Positions 26,832-36,682 of a DNA stretch of 64,000 nucleotides are shown piece by piece; position 1 is the first letter of the stretch, and each line of letters opens with the position of its first letter. This stretch comes from Gammaproteobacteria bacterium (lineage in GTDB: Bacteria; Pseudomonadota; Gammaproteobacteria; Pseudomonadales; Halieaceae). A program made the translations under genes and the position numbers. The notes beneath the pieces are model-generated. The model searched no databases, had not been told where the DNA came from, and saw only the letters and a program-made list of their open reading frames with translations. The DNA lies in NCBI GenBank assembly GCA_030427485.1, contig JAUICG010000005.1:124001-188000 (forward strand), in the 5' to 3' direction.

Positions 26832-27822
26832 GGCGGGTACCGGTTTGTTGCAGCGCGCGCCATGTGCGCCAGGTGCCGAGGCCGTGGTAGAGCGTGTAGA
26901 GAACGAGCGCTATCGCGACAGGCAGCCAGTGCAGGCTCTGCCGGGGGCGGAAACTGACGGTTTCGTAGAGCTGCGGCTCCAGTTCGGCAATGGCCTGGTA
27001 CGCGTCCCTTAGCGCCGCCTGGTCCAGCGCCTGGAACGACTGGCCGCCGGTCACTTCGGACACGCGCCGGATGGTGTCCATGTCCAGCGCCTCTTCGCCG
27101 GCGGAGGCGGGGTCGCCGATGGCGATGGTGTAGATGCGAATACCGAAGGTCTGCGCTACCTTGGCCGCGTCGACCGGCGGTACGGTGCTGCCGGTGTCGT
27201 TGCCGTCGGTCAGCATGATCAGCACGCGATTGTCCGAATCGCTTTCCCGGAACAGCTTGATCGCCAGGCCGATGGCGTCGCCGAACACCGTGCTCTGCCC
27301 CGCCATGCCGATCTCGGTTTCCGACAGCAGTTGCTCCCACACGACATGGTCGTCCGTGAACGGCGTTTGCAGATACGCCGCGCTGCCGAACACGATCAGG
27401 CCGAGACGGTCGGAGGCGCGCTGGTCGGCCAGTTCCGACAGCACCTGTTTCACTGCGTCCAGCCGGTTCACTGTCTCGCCGCCGGGCAGCGTGAAATCGC
27501 GTGTTTCCATGGAGCCGGACAGGTCCACCGCGATCATCAGGTCGCGGCCGGATTTCTGTTGCTCGATAGGCGCGCCCACCCACTGCGGTTTCGCCGCGGC
27601 CAGCACCAGGCACAGCCACATGAAGGCCACCAGGAAGCGCTGGATACGGTCGCGCCGCAAAATCATCGCGCCGGTGTCGGGACGCTGCTGGCTCAGCTCG
27701 ACGAGCTTGTCGAAGAACGGCACCCGGACGGAATCGCGGCTCTCGCGGTAGGCCGGCAACAGCCACATGACGAGCGGCAGCGCCAGCAGCAGCAATGCCC
27801 AGGGGTGGGCCAGCTCATACAT
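26821..27822 (-). CDS. batA: BatA-like von Willebrand A domain membrane protein
   Basis: A 333-residue protein with an N-terminal transmembrane pair (HPWALLLLALPLVMWLLPAY and FLVAFMWLCLVLAAAKP), a vWA domain bearing an intact MIDAS (DLSGSMETRDF near residue 95; TDGNDTGS later) and a C-terminal transmembrane helix (WLPVAIALVLYTLYHGL). This is the BatA pattern: metal-dependent protein-interaction domains facing the periplasm. It lies between the DUF4381 gene and the batB/C fusion, overlapping both. Confidence 0.85.
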   Translation of the reverse strand: MYELAHPWALLLLALPLVMWLLPAYRESRDSVRVPFFDKLVELSQQRPDTGAMILRRDRIQRFLVAFMWLCLVLAAAKPQWVGAPIEQQKSGRDLMIAVDLSGSMETRDFTLPGGETVNRLDAVKQVLSELADQRASDRLGLIVFGSAAYLQTPFTDDHVVWEQLLSETEIGMAGQSTVFGDAIGLAIKLFRESDSDNRVLIMLTDGNDTGSTVPPVDAAKVAQTFGIRIYTIAIGDPASAGEEALDMDTIRRVSEVTGGQSFQALDQAALRDAYQAIAELEPQLYETVSFRPRQSLHWLPVAIALVLYTLYHGLGTWRTWRALQQTGTRHAA

Positions 27823-28318
27823 CGGCGGCTCCCCGGTGGTTTTCGACCCAGGCCAGGCAGGCGCCGTGCAGCGCCTGTCTGGTCGCGTCGCTTACCGCAG
27901 CGCCCTCGTAGACGCCCTGCGCCAGCAGTCTGCCGTGCTCGGGCGAGAACGGCGGCGACGCGCAGCGCTGGTTGAGAAAGGCGACCCACTCCTGCCCCGA
28001 CAGGCGCGCGACCTGCTCGCGCGAGTACGCGGCCAGCGCGGTGAGTTTCAGCAGCTTGTTCAGTTCCACCAGGGTGTCCTGCTGCGCGGACTGTGCGATC
28101 ACCCGCAGCCGCGCGAGCGCCTCGCGGCGATAGCGGTTGCGATACCAGTGCCGCAGGCGGCGCCAGCCATAGCGCAGCAGCAGCACGGCCAGCAGCGCCG
28201 CCAGCACGGCCCAGCCCGCTGTTTGCGGCAGCCAGCTGATCGCCGCGGGCGACACCACTTCCACGAAGTCGCCCAGCGCGTAGTTGCCGAAAATATCCGG
28301 CAGCGGCGGCGCGCTCAC
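27815..28318 (-). CDS. DUF4381 membrane protein of the Bat operon
   Basis: A 167-residue protein with the N-terminal signature LPDIFGNYALGDFVEVVSP, one transmembrane helix (AGWAVLAALLAVLLLRYGW) and a basic cytoplasmic helical domain. DUF4381 proteins always travel with moxR, DUF58 and vWA genes. It overlaps both neighbours by a few bases (DUF58 upstream, batA downstream), showing tight coupling. Confidence 0.82.
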   Translation of the reverse strand: MSAPPLPDIFGNYALGDFVEVVSPAAISWLPQTAGWAVLAALLAVLLLRYGWRRLRHWYRNRYRREALARLRVIAQSAQQDTLVELNKLLKLTALAAYSREQVARLSGQEWVAFLNQRCASPPFSPEHGRLLAQGVYEGAAVSDATRQALHGACLAWVENHRGAADV

Positions 28319-29253
28319 TCCAGTACCCTCTGGCCGCCGAGTTTCTCGCGCAGCTGGTCTGTCACCGGGGTCACGGTGTCGATCGGAATCACCGGGATGT
28401 CGTGGCGTTTCAGTTCGCCCTGTACATGCGCCACGGAGCTTTCGAAACTGGCCTCGAATTTTTCGCCCAGGCCCTGGTGCCCCGGGTTGATCTCCAGCTG
28501 GTACCTGCCGTCGCTGACCACCAGTTTTTCGGCCCTGGAGATATCGCGTTCCAGCGGGTCGTAGATCAGCGAGCAGATGATATCGTTGTGCTGGCGGATG
28601 CGCCGGATGGTCTTCAGCGTGGCGTCGTTCCAGCCGTAGAAATCGGATATCAGCACCACGAGATAGTCGTGTCCGACGCTGCGCTCCAGACTCAGCAGGG
28701 CCTGCGCCAGCGCATCCGGATTGCTGCCGCGGCGGGCCGTGACGGTCAGTTCGTTGTTCATATCGGTCAGGTCGCCCAGCCAGCCCATCACCCGGCGCTC
28801 ATTGCGGGTCGGCCGCGCTTCCACCGATCTGTTGTCGTTGAACAGGATCGCGCCGATGCGGTCCCCGACCGAGAGCACGCGCCAGGCGGTGATCGCCGCG
28901 ACCTCGGCGGCCACCACGGATTTCATTTTGTGGCGGCTGCCGAAAAACATCGGCAGGCGCTGGTCGACGAGAATCACCACCGGCCGGTCGCGCTCCTCGG
29001 TGTATACCCGCACATGGGGTTTGCCGGTGCGGTTGGTCACGCGCCAGTCCATGTTGCGAATATCGTCGCCCGGGCGGTAGTGGCGCAGCTCGTCGAAGTC
29101 CAGGCCGCGACCGCGCAGGCGCGAGCGTTTGCGCCCGCTCAGCAGCGAGCGCACGGGCTGCCTGGGCAGGTAGTTGAAGCCGCGCGCGGTGTAGCGCAGC
29201 CGCACCAGCGCGTGCAGGTTGGTGTAGACATCCTCGCCAGCGGGAGTGTGCAC
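28315..29253 (-). CDS. DUF58 domain protein
   Basis: A 312-residue protein of the DUF58 family, a vWA-related fold. It contains LSGRKRSRLRGRGLDFDELRHYRPGDDIRNMDWRVT, the diagnostic block of DUF58, followed by VYTEERDRPVVILVDQRLPM and DYLVVLISDFYGW. The vWA-type metal site is partly preserved. It is predicted to be cytoplasmic and to work with the MoxR ATPase encoded 6 bp upstream. Confidence 0.88.
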   Translation of the reverse strand: MHTPAGEDVYTNLHALVRLRYTARGFNYLPRQPVRSLLSGRKRSRLRGRGLDFDELRHYRPGDDIRNMDWRVTNRTGKPHVRVYTEERDRPVVILVDQRLPMFFGSRHKMKSVVAAEVAAITAWRVLSVGDRIGAILFNDNRSVEARPTRNERRVMGWLGDLTDMNNELTVTARRGSNPDALAQALLSLERSVGHDYLVVLISDFYGWNDATLKTIRRIRQHNDIICSLIYDPLERDISRAEKLVVSDGRYQLEINPGHQGLGEKFEASFESSVAHVQGELKRHDIPVIPIDTVTPVTDQLREKLGGQRVLE

Positions 29254-29259
29254 CTGCGC

Positions 29260-30228
<969 letters not shown>

Positions 30229-30313
30229 GGGTGAGCTCCTTCCTTCGCTGGTTTGGCTTGATGTGCGGTCGGGTGTGTTTCCGATGCAGTATAGCGACCT
30301 GCGGCCAGAGTTG

Positions 30314-30865
30314 CTAAGCGGCCCAGGCGCGCTCCGCGCGAAAGCGCTGCGACAGGTAATCCATCTGGTCGGCCAGGATTCTGTCCTTGGCCAGGAAGTG
30401 CCACTCCCAGGGGTTGGGTTTGAACGGCACTGCCACCAGGGGCATGTGCGCCTCTTCGGGTGTGCGGTTGTCCTTTTCCCAGTTGCAGCGTTTGCAGGCG
30501 GCCACGACGTTTTCCCAGCGATCGGTACCGCCGCGCGAGGTGGGCAGTACGTGGTCGCGGGTCAGTTCGGCGCGCGGGAACTGCCGGCCGCAGTACTGGC
30601 AGCGGTGGTCGTCGCGGCGAAACAGCGTGCGGTTGCACAGCGGTGGACTGAAGCCCTGCACAATCCTGCCCTGGATGGCGACGATGGGCTGCAGGTCGAT
30701 GCGCGAGCGCAAGCCGTCGATGCGCCGGATGCCGCCGAATACCGGCGGCAGGGATTCGCCGATGCCGTAGACGACATCACCCTTGGCATAGGCGGTTACC
30801 GCCTCGTGCAGCGTGATCCAGCCACGGGGGTGGCCGGCCAGGTCAAGTCGCAGGATAGTTTGCAT
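30314..30865 (-). CDS. HNH endonuclease family protein
   Basis: A 183-residue protein with a C-terminal HNH nuclease site: CQYCGRQF and CKRC supply the zinc-binding cysteines, and LTRDHVLPTSRGGTDRWENVVAAC contains the catalytic HNH core. The N-terminal half (ILRLDLAGHPRGWITLHEAVTAYAKGDVVYGIGE) is typical of a stand-alone HNH family widespread in proteobacteria and found outside restriction systems. The start is taken at the ATG preceded by GGGGGAG rather than a GTG four codons earlier. It lies between the EAL gene and moxR on the same strand. Confidence 0.85.
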   Translation of the reverse strand: MQTILRLDLAGHPRGWITLHEAVTAYAKGDVVYGIGESLPPVFGGIRRIDGLRSRIDLQPIVAIQGRIVQGFSPPLCNRTLFRRDDHRCQYCGRQFPRAELTRDHVLPTSRGGTDRWENVVAACKRCNWEKDNRTPEEAHMPLVAVPFKPNPWEWHFLAKDRILADQMDYLSQRFRAERAWAA

Positions 30866-30936
30866 CGTCTCCCCCACAATTCTGGGGGTAACGCTACTGC
30901 AATTTGGTGTCGACTACAATCGTGCGGATTTACTAA

Positions 30937-32139
30937 TCAGGGGGTGCTCTGGGTGCGGTATTCCAGCGCGAATTCGTCGGCGGGAAGCGGGTCGTCGAAG
31001 GCATTGCCCTGGAGCACATCGCAGCGCATGTCGGTCAGTTGGTTCGCAACCGCGATGGAGTCCACGCCATCGGCGACGACCCGCAGCGAGAAACTGTGTG
31101 CCAGACTGATAATCGCTTTGACGATGGCGAAATCCTTGCTCGATACCAGCATGCGCTCGACAAAGCTCCGGTCGATCTTCACCTCGTCAACGGGCAGGTC
31201 GCGAAAGTGCGCCAGTGACGACGAGCCGGTGCCGAACCGGTCGATAGTAACTGTCACGCCGATATCGTGCAGCCGTGACAGCTGGGCCAGCATGTGTTCG
31301 CCGCTGCCGACCCCGAACTGTTCGGACACTTCCACGTTCAGCCGCGCCGGCGTCACGTCGAAGGCGGTCAGCGCGTCCTTGATAAAGTGCAGTATGTCGT
31401 CTTCCAGCAGCAGGGCGGGACAGATGTTCAACGCAATGGAAAGGGGCTCCGGCCAGCGCGCCAGGCGGCTGATCGCGGATTTGATCGCCCACCGCGTCAG
31501 CGGTTTGATCAGGTCCTCTCGCTCGGCGCGTTCGATGAATGCGTCCGGGGGCAGAATGCCGTGTTCCCGGTGATGCCAGTGGATGATCGCTTCAGCGCCG
31601 ATCAGGGTGCGGGAGCCCGCGTGCACCTTCGGCTGGTAGTGCAGCTGGAACTGGTTTGTGTCCAGCGCCTGTTGCATCTCCCGCATCTCCGCCGGTTGCC
31701 CGCTCTCGTCGCTGCGATTTTCCGCTTCAGCGGCGGCAGAAAACAGGCGGAACAGGTTCTCCGATTGCTTGGCCTGGTTGAGGGCGATACCGGCCTGCTG
31801 CATGGCGAGCGCGAGGTCCGATTCCTGGTCGTCGAATTCGGTGAACCCCGCGGTCACGACTAGCGGCAGGGCCTGCCCGAGATGGTAGTGCGGCTCTTTG
31901 AACACGCTGTCCAGCTTGGCCGCCGCCATGGCCAGTTCGTCGGCGCTGTCAATGTCGCGAAGAATCACGCAGGCGCGATTGTCGTTGAGGAAACTCCACT
32001 GGTCGTTGGATCGCACCCAGCCGGCCAGCCGGTGTCCGAACACATCGTGCAGGACCTGGTTGGTGCTTTTACTGCGGGTGTCCCCGGCATTGCCGTTCGC
32101 CAGTTCCACCAACCCCAGGATGCTGTTGCTGCTGGGCAT
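30937..32139 (-). CDS. EAL-domain protein with degenerate GGDEF and EAL motifs
   Basis: A 400-residue cytoplasmic protein. The first 130 residues resemble a decayed GGDEF domain (DQWSFLNDNRACVILRD in place of the GGDEF block). Residues about 150-400 form an EAL domain whose signature is altered: AEAIIHW replaces the usual ExLxR, TIDRFGTG replaces DDFGTG so the second aspartate is lost, and VADGVDS replaces the AEGVE loop. The asparagine of LNICPA and the lysine of KIDRSFV are kept. Phosphodiesterase activity on cyclic di-GMP is therefore doubtful; it may bind the nucleotide or a protein partner. Its ATG overlaps the stop of the HD-GYP gene by one base (TGATG), pointing to joint translation. 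Confidence 0.85.
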   Translation of the reverse strand: MPSSNSILGLVELANGNAGDTRSKSTNQVLHDVFGHRLAGWVRSNDQWSFLNDNRACVILRDIDSADELAMAAAKLDSVFKEPHYHLGQALPLVVTAGFTEFDDQESDLALAMQQAGIALNQAKQSENLFRLFSAAAEAENRSDESGQPAEMREMQQALDTNQFQLHYQPKVHAGSRTLIGAEAIIHWHHREHGILPPDAFIERAEREDLIKPLTRWAIKSAISRLARWPEPLSIALNICPALLLEDDILHFIKDALTAFDVTPARLNVEVSEQFGVGSGEHMLAQLSRLHDIGVTVTIDRFGTGSSSLAHFRDLPVDEVKIDRSFVERMLVSSKDFAIVKAIISLAHSFSLRVVADGVDSIAVANQLTDMRCDVLQGNAFDDPLPADEFALEYRTQSTP

Positions 32140-33320
32140 CAGATGAAAAACTCCTCGCTGGTAGTATCGTAGGTACCGGACAGCAGTTCCCGGGATATCC
32201 AGCGCTCGCCTTCCGCAGCGATGGCCTGGTCGGCGAGATCCACGATCTTCGGCATGGTGCGTCGCGCTTTCGCACCGTTCAGTACAATCATGATTTCCGG
32301 CTTCAGACGTCGGGTGATGTTCTGCGCGGTGACGATTGCGACCTCACCCGTGTTCAGTTCGACCATCGCGCCGGTGGGAAACAGGCCGATGGCCTGTACG
32401 AATTGTTCCACCAGTGCCTCCTGGAACTGGTAGCCGCTGCGCTCCAGCAGTTCCACCATCGCCTCATTGGAGGTGCGCGCTTTCGCATAGGGGCGCGGCG
32501 TGATCATCGCGTCGTAGGCGTCCGCCAGTCCCGCGATGCGCGCCAGCAGAGGAATGGACGGGCCCTCGGCGGCCAGCGGATACCCCGAACCGTCCAGCCG
32601 CTCGTGGTGATTCTCGATGATCTCGATGATGTCCCTGTCGATATTCCGCACGCCGGCTAACAGGTTGGCGCTCATCGACGGGTGTGCGCGGATGATTCTG
32701 CGCTGCGCGTCGGTCAGGTTTTCCGCCTGGTCGAGCAGTTCCGCCGGTAGTTGAGTCATGCCCACATCGCACAGCGAGCAAGCCGTGGCCAGCTTTTCCA
32801 GTTCGGATCTCGACAGGCCGATCTGTCGCCCGAGGATCACAGCCCACACGGCCATCGCGACACCGTGATAGGGACGGTACTCGATGTTGTCCTGCAGGCG
32901 CACCAGCGCGGCCACCGCGTCCTGGTTGCGAAACACGGCGTCGATCATGGGTTTGAGCGCGGCTTGCACGTCGCAGATATCCATATCGCTGCCGCTGCGC
33001 AGCCCATGGAAGGTCGCATCCAGCGCCTGGGCCGCTTTCTTGAATGCGACCGCGGCGCGATTGAACTCGTCCTTCAGGGACAGCCGGATAGCCGGTTTGG
33101 GTTCGGTATTGGAGACCGCCAGGGTCAGTGGTTGTCGTGCGCCGGTGTAGTCCGCATCCACATAGACATGGTCCACATAGTTGGAGACGTAGTTGATCTC
33201 CTCGGCATCCCGCACCACGAAACCCTGTAGGGTGAACGGGGTCTCGAGCCAAGGCCTGTCCAGTTCGGCGACGAACATGCCGGGTTCCAGATTCGTGGCG
33301 GAGAGTTTGACCAGTCGCAC
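32139..33320 (-). CDS. HD-GYP domain protein with DUF3391 N-terminus and altered HD motif
   Basis: A 393-residue protein. Residues 1-125 match the DUF3391 module (VKLSATNLEPGMFVAELDRPW, GFVVRDAEEINYV). The rest is an HD-GYP domain with HHERLDGSGYP intact. However, the canonical HDIGK reads CDVGM, so the first metal-binding histidine and the lysine are missing. HD-GYP enzymes normally degrade cyclic di-GMP, so this one may be inactive or use altered metal ligands. The GTG at 33320 with GAGGT seven bases upstream is preferred to a GTG four codons earlier. It is coupled to the EAL gene. Confidence 0.85.
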   Translation of the reverse strand: MRLVKLSATNLEPGMFVAELDRPWLETPFTLQGFVVRDAEEINYVSNYVDHVYVDADYTGARQPLTLAVSNTEPKPAIRLSLKDEFNRAAVAFKKAAQALDATFHGLRSGSDMDICDVQAALKPMIDAVFRNQDAVAALVRLQDNIEYRPYHGVAMAVWAVILGRQIGLSRSELEKLATACSLCDVGMTQLPAELLDQAENLTDAQRRIIRAHPSMSANLLAGVRNIDRDIIEIIENHHERLDGSGYPLAAEGPSIPLLARIAGLADAYDAMITPRPYAKARTSNEAMVELLERSGYQFQEALVEQFVQAIGLFPTGAMVELNTGEVAIVTAQNITRRLKPEIMIVLNGAKARRTMPKIVDLADQAIAAEGERWISRELLSGTYDTTSEEFFI

Positions 33321-33498
33321 GATGCACCTCACTTGTTTGTCCTTTCAAATGCAGACTAGTAAGTACGGTTTAGCGTGTCGATTTCAGGATTTCAGAAAGG
33401 AGAACTCGGTCACTCGCCGATGGGCGTTTTGTGACCCCGGTCCGGTATGCGCGGCGTGAATGATCCGGGAGCCGCCCCTGCCGGGGCGCTGGGGCCGC

Positions 33499-34527
33499 CT
33501 AGCAGCTCGCGCCCTCGGCCAGGTTACAGCTGCCGTTCTCGCCTTCGGACAGGGTGATGTCGTATTTCTGTCCGATCGGCAGGGGAATAGCGAGTCCGTC
33601 GTAATTCACGGCATTGTCTGCCGCCGTGTTGCAGGAGAACGCAATCGTGTAGCTGCCCGCGGGGATAAAGCCAAACGAGTAACTCCAGTTGCCGGTAAGA
33701 GAATCCTCCGCCATCGAGGCCACCGCGAAAGGCGCAACCGCATTTTCGGGTATAGACGTCGTGCTCTGCGGGGTGAATACATCCGCCAGGTTCTCGCGCA
33801 GCAAGTTCAGCCCGCTGTAGAGATAGACCCTGTTGCCTTTTTCGGGATCGGGTTTCTGGCTGCAGGGCGAGACAGTGTCAAACAAACTGTTCTGCACTGT
33901 ACCCGACAACCGGGCAGCGCTCGTGTTGTTCTCGATGCGAACCCCGGTTCTGGTCAGCAAATAGGTGTCGTTGCCGTCCTGGTACTGCAGGGCCTGGGCC
34001 AGGCCGAACTCCACGGTAAAGGTCTGTGCGCCGGACGCCAGCTCGATGCCGGGTAGCGAGAGCACGCCGCCGGTAACCGAGATCGGCCTCAGGGTGTCGT
34101 CTTCCAGCTGCACATAGGACCGGTTGACGCTGCCGGTGAGAATGGCGATCGATACCTCGCTGTAGGACCCCGCAGCGAGCTCAAGCCCCTCGATCACCGG
34201 CAGCTGCTTGACGCCCTGGTAGTCCAGCAGGTTCACCTGGAACGAGGACGCATCCACCAGGTCCAGCTCGGGAATAGTGAAGGTGCTGATGACCACATCC
34301 TCGACGCCGCTGCGCCGCAGCGTAATCGAGTTTACCTCGATCATCACCTGCTTCAGGTCCTCGGGCAGGGAATCCGACAAGCCGAGCGTTAGCCGCGCGA
34401 GGTTGCCGCCGCCTCCGTTGTTGTCGTCGCTACTGTTGCAGTCGAAGCCACAACTGCACCCGCCCAGCGGCAGCGCAAACGCCAGTAGTGTCAGGGCGGG
34501 CAGCAGGAGTTTCGTGGCAATATTCAT
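33499..34527 (-). CDS. DUF4382 family lipoprotein
   Basis: A 342-residue predicted lipoprotein with a signal peptide ending in the lipobox LPLGGC, then a low-complexity stretch (SSDDNNGGGG). The DUF4382 domain follows, ARLTLGLSDSLPEDLKQVMIEVNSITLRRSG and VDASSFQVNLLDYQGVKQLPVIEGLELAAGSYSEV, a beta-sandwich family of unknown role. The C-terminal third resembles a carboxypeptidase-regulatory-like fold (FIPAGSYTIAFSC). The ATG at 34527 fits the signal peptide better than the upstream start at 34572. Repeat copy C lies just upstream. Confidence 0.75.
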   Translation of the reverse strand: MNIATKLLLPALTLLAFALPLGGCSCGFDCNSSDDNNGGGGNLARLTLGLSDSLPEDLKQVMIEVNSITLRRSGVEDVVISTFTIPELDLVDASSFQVNLLDYQGVKQLPVIEGLELAAGSYSEVSIAILTGSVNRSYVQLEDDTLRPISVTGGVLSLPGIELASGAQTFTVEFGLAQALQYQDGNDTYLLTRTGVRIENNTSAARLSGTVQNSLFDTVSPCSQKPDPEKGNRVYLYSGLNLLRENLADVFTPQSTTSIPENAVAPFAVASMAEDSLTGNWSYSFGFIPAGSYTIAFSCNTAADNAVNYDGLAIPLPIGQKYDITLSEGENGSCNLAEGASC

Positions 34528-34625
34528 GGGCGGCAATGACCTGTTGATAGTGCGTGAAAGGTTTGCGGACAACGATGGGCATTATGGGCGAAACCGCCTC
34601 CGAGTTACAGCGCCGGGGCGCATGG

Positions 34626-34901
34626 GCAGTGGCCTGGTTTGAAAATTGTTAGTGCGGGCCTGAGAGGCAGGGGTACGCTCTGGACGGTATGACGTCAGGA
34701 GGGTCTGCCCCTGTTTGTGGGCGCGTCGCCCGCTGAAGCTAGGCGGAAGTAGAGAGCCTGAGCGGTAGAGGTGCGGTCTGGACCGTGTGGCGACAGGACG
34801 TCGCCACCCGAGCCTGCACACGGATGTGCGCTTTTTGGCGCGTCCAGACCGCACCTCTACCGCTCAGGCTCGTACGGCCAATTTCAAACTGAGCAACAGC
34901 C
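34626..34901 (+). repeat. Intergenic inverted-repeat element, copy C (chimeric)
   Basis: A complete arm-core-arm unit sits at 34754-34871: 30-bp arms at 34754-34783 and 34842-34871 pair perfectly around the conserved core (GTGGCGAC-AGGAC-GTCGCCAC at 34787-34807). AATTTCAAAC follows at 34880. The matching left terminus is not next to it. Instead a separate left half, a terminus with GGTTTGAAAATT and a different 30-bp arm (34656-34685), lies about 70 bp upstream without a partner arm. This suggests recombination or deletion between two copies. Confidence 0.8.
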
Positions 34902-34908
34902 TCCGGGT

Positions 34909-35736
34909 TCATCGGCCCATTCGCTCTTTGTAGGCCTGTGCAAAGGCAATGCTGTCGGCGTTGTCGATCAGGCTGCCATTTGCCAGCTCGGTGGTCCGCG
35001 CACTGATTTCCAGCATCGCGCCGCCCAGGTCCTTCGCCGGAATGACCAGCGCGCCCGGCCGCGCCAGCGCTTCGAGCAGGTAGTGCAGCACATTGGCCTG
35101 TTCGCTGGTGGGCCGGACAAACGCGGAGCGGTAGCCAAATGTGCGCAGCCCGCTGCCCTCGGCCAGCACCGCCGCCTCGTGTTCCGCGCGGCCCTTCTCC
35201 CTGGCCCAGTGCTGCGCGCCGTTCAAGTCCGTTCCCATGCCGGTGACGGAGTGGAATGACATCGGCCCCTCGGTGCGCGCCGCGAGCCAGGCGTTGATGA
35301 ACGCAATCGGAAAATCCACGTGTATCCAGGTGTAGGTCTCGTCATCCATGCCCACGGAGGTGGTGCCCAGGCCCCAGAGCACGGTGTTGACCTCGGCCAG
35401 GATGTCCGCCAGGCCGGAATAATCGGTAAAGTCCTCGTGCAGCAGCATTTCCACTTTTCCCGCGGCCACCCCGGCCTCGATGCGCGGTGAACTGCGCCGT
35501 GTCACCGCGTAGACTTTCTCTACATCGGGGTCTTCCACGGCGGCCTCGAGCAGGCCGTCGCCGACCGATCCGGTCGCGCCGAACACCATCACCACCTTAT
35601 TGGCATCCTCGTCTATCACCGGGTTGGCGGCGGGGGTGATGCTGCCCAGAGTCAATGCGCCCCAGATATCGAGGGCGACGATCAACAGCAGCAGGCCGGC
35701 AAGCAGGGCGATGGCGATTTTCTTTGCTGCGCGCAT
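34909..35736 (-). CDS. Membrane-anchored NAD(P)-binding Rossmann protein
   Basis: A 275-residue protein with an N-terminal transmembrane anchor (IAIALLAGLLLLIVALDIWGAL) followed by an atypical SDR/NmrA-like fold: VVMVFGATGSVGDGLLEA binds the dinucleotide, and VNTVLWGLGTTSVG and SFHSVTGMGTDLNG are strand-loop segments. It resembles NAD(P)H-binding proteins related to HTATIP2/YbjT. The substrate cannot be inferred. The start at 35736 excludes a 12-residue arginine-rich extension. Confidence 0.7.
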   Translation of the reverse strand: MRAAKKIAIALLAGLLLLIVALDIWGALTLGSITPAANPVIDEDANKVVMVFGATGSVGDGLLEAAVEDPDVEKVYAVTRRSSPRIEAGVAAGKVEMLLHEDFTDYSGLADILAEVNTVLWGLGTTSVGMDDETYTWIHVDFPIAFINAWLAARTEGPMSFHSVTGMGTDLNGAQHWAREKGRAEHEAAVLAEGSGLRTFGYRSAFVRPTSEQANVLHYLLEALARPGALVIPAKDLGGAMLEISARTTELANGSLIDNADSIAFAQAYKERMGR

Positions 35737-35898
35737 GGCGTGGATTCTCCGTCGGGGTCTGTGCGAGTCCACTATACAGTCTGGCAGCCCGTGTGGCGCT
35801 GATTATCTGCGTCGCGGCAGCGGCACTTGCCACGCTTTGTCATGCGCGCGTAAAGTGGTAAAGGTAGCGAAATCCACCGCATAGCGAGCGTACCCGAC

Positions 35899-36639
35899 AT
35901 GATAGACCTGCACTACTGGCCCACGCCCAACGGGAAAAAGCTCACCATCCAGCTCGAGGAGTGTGGCATTGACTACACCGTGATCCTCTGTGAAATCGGC
36001 CGTGGTGCGCAGTTCGAGGACGAATTCCTGCACATCAGCCCGAACAACCGCATGCCGGCGATTGTCGATCGCGCCCCGGCGGACGGGGGTGAGCCGCTGT
36101 CGGTATTCGAGTCGGGGGCCTGCATGATGTACCTGGCGGAAAAAACCGGGCAGTTTGGCGGGAGTACCCCGCGCGAGAAATGGGAAGTGTACCAGTGGGT
36201 GATGTGGCAGATGGCGAACCAGGGCCCCAAGTTCGGGGAGCGCGGCCACTTCGCGCGGCTCAGGGACAGCCAGGGAGACCAGTCCTATGCGCTGCGCCGT
36301 TTCGACGATGAAGTGCACCGCCTGTACGGGGTGATGAACAACCGGCTGTACGACCGGCGCTACCTGGCCGGAGACAACTACACCATTGCCGACATGGCGT
36401 GTTATCCCTGGAGCGTCGCCTGGGAGGCACAGGGGATAGATATCGATGAGTTCAGGTATTTCAAACGCTGGCTGAACGCGCTGGCAGAGCGGCCCGCGTT
36501 ACAGCGGGGTATGGCCGTCGGCAGCGAGCTGACCCAGGATTACTCCAAACTCCCGGAGCAGGAAATAAACCGGATCGTCTCGCTGTTGTACAACCAGCGC
36601 GCCCGGCCCGCGCCGGATCACGGCGGCCTGCTGGATTGA
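35899..36639 (+). CDS. Glutathione S-transferase family protein, YfcG/YghU-like
   Basis: A 246-residue GST-fold protein. The N-terminal thioredoxin-like domain has WPTPNGKKLTIQLEECGIDY and ISPNNRMPAIVD, which match the disulfide-bond oxidoreductases YfcG and YghU. ESGACMMYLAEKTG is the glutathione gamma-glutamyl contact, and NYTIADMACYPWSVAWE belongs to the all-helical C-terminal domain. It probably reduces disulfides using glutathione. It is divergent from the preceding gene. Confidence 0.88.
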   Translation: MIDLHYWPTPNGKKLTIQLEECGIDYTVILCEIGRGAQFEDEFLHISPNNRMPAIVDRAPADGGEPLSVFESGACMMYLAEKTGQFGGSTPREKWEVYQWVMWQMANQGPKFGERGHFARLRDSQGDQSYALRRFDDEVHRLYGVMNNRLYDRRYLAGDNYTIADMACYPWSVAWEAQGIDIDEFRYFKRWLNALAERPALQRGMAVGSELTQDYSKLPEQEINRIVSLLYNQRARPAPDHGGLLD

Positions 36640-36682
36640 TCGCATGGCTGTGCCGCGCGCACAGCCGGTGAGCGAGCGCCGC

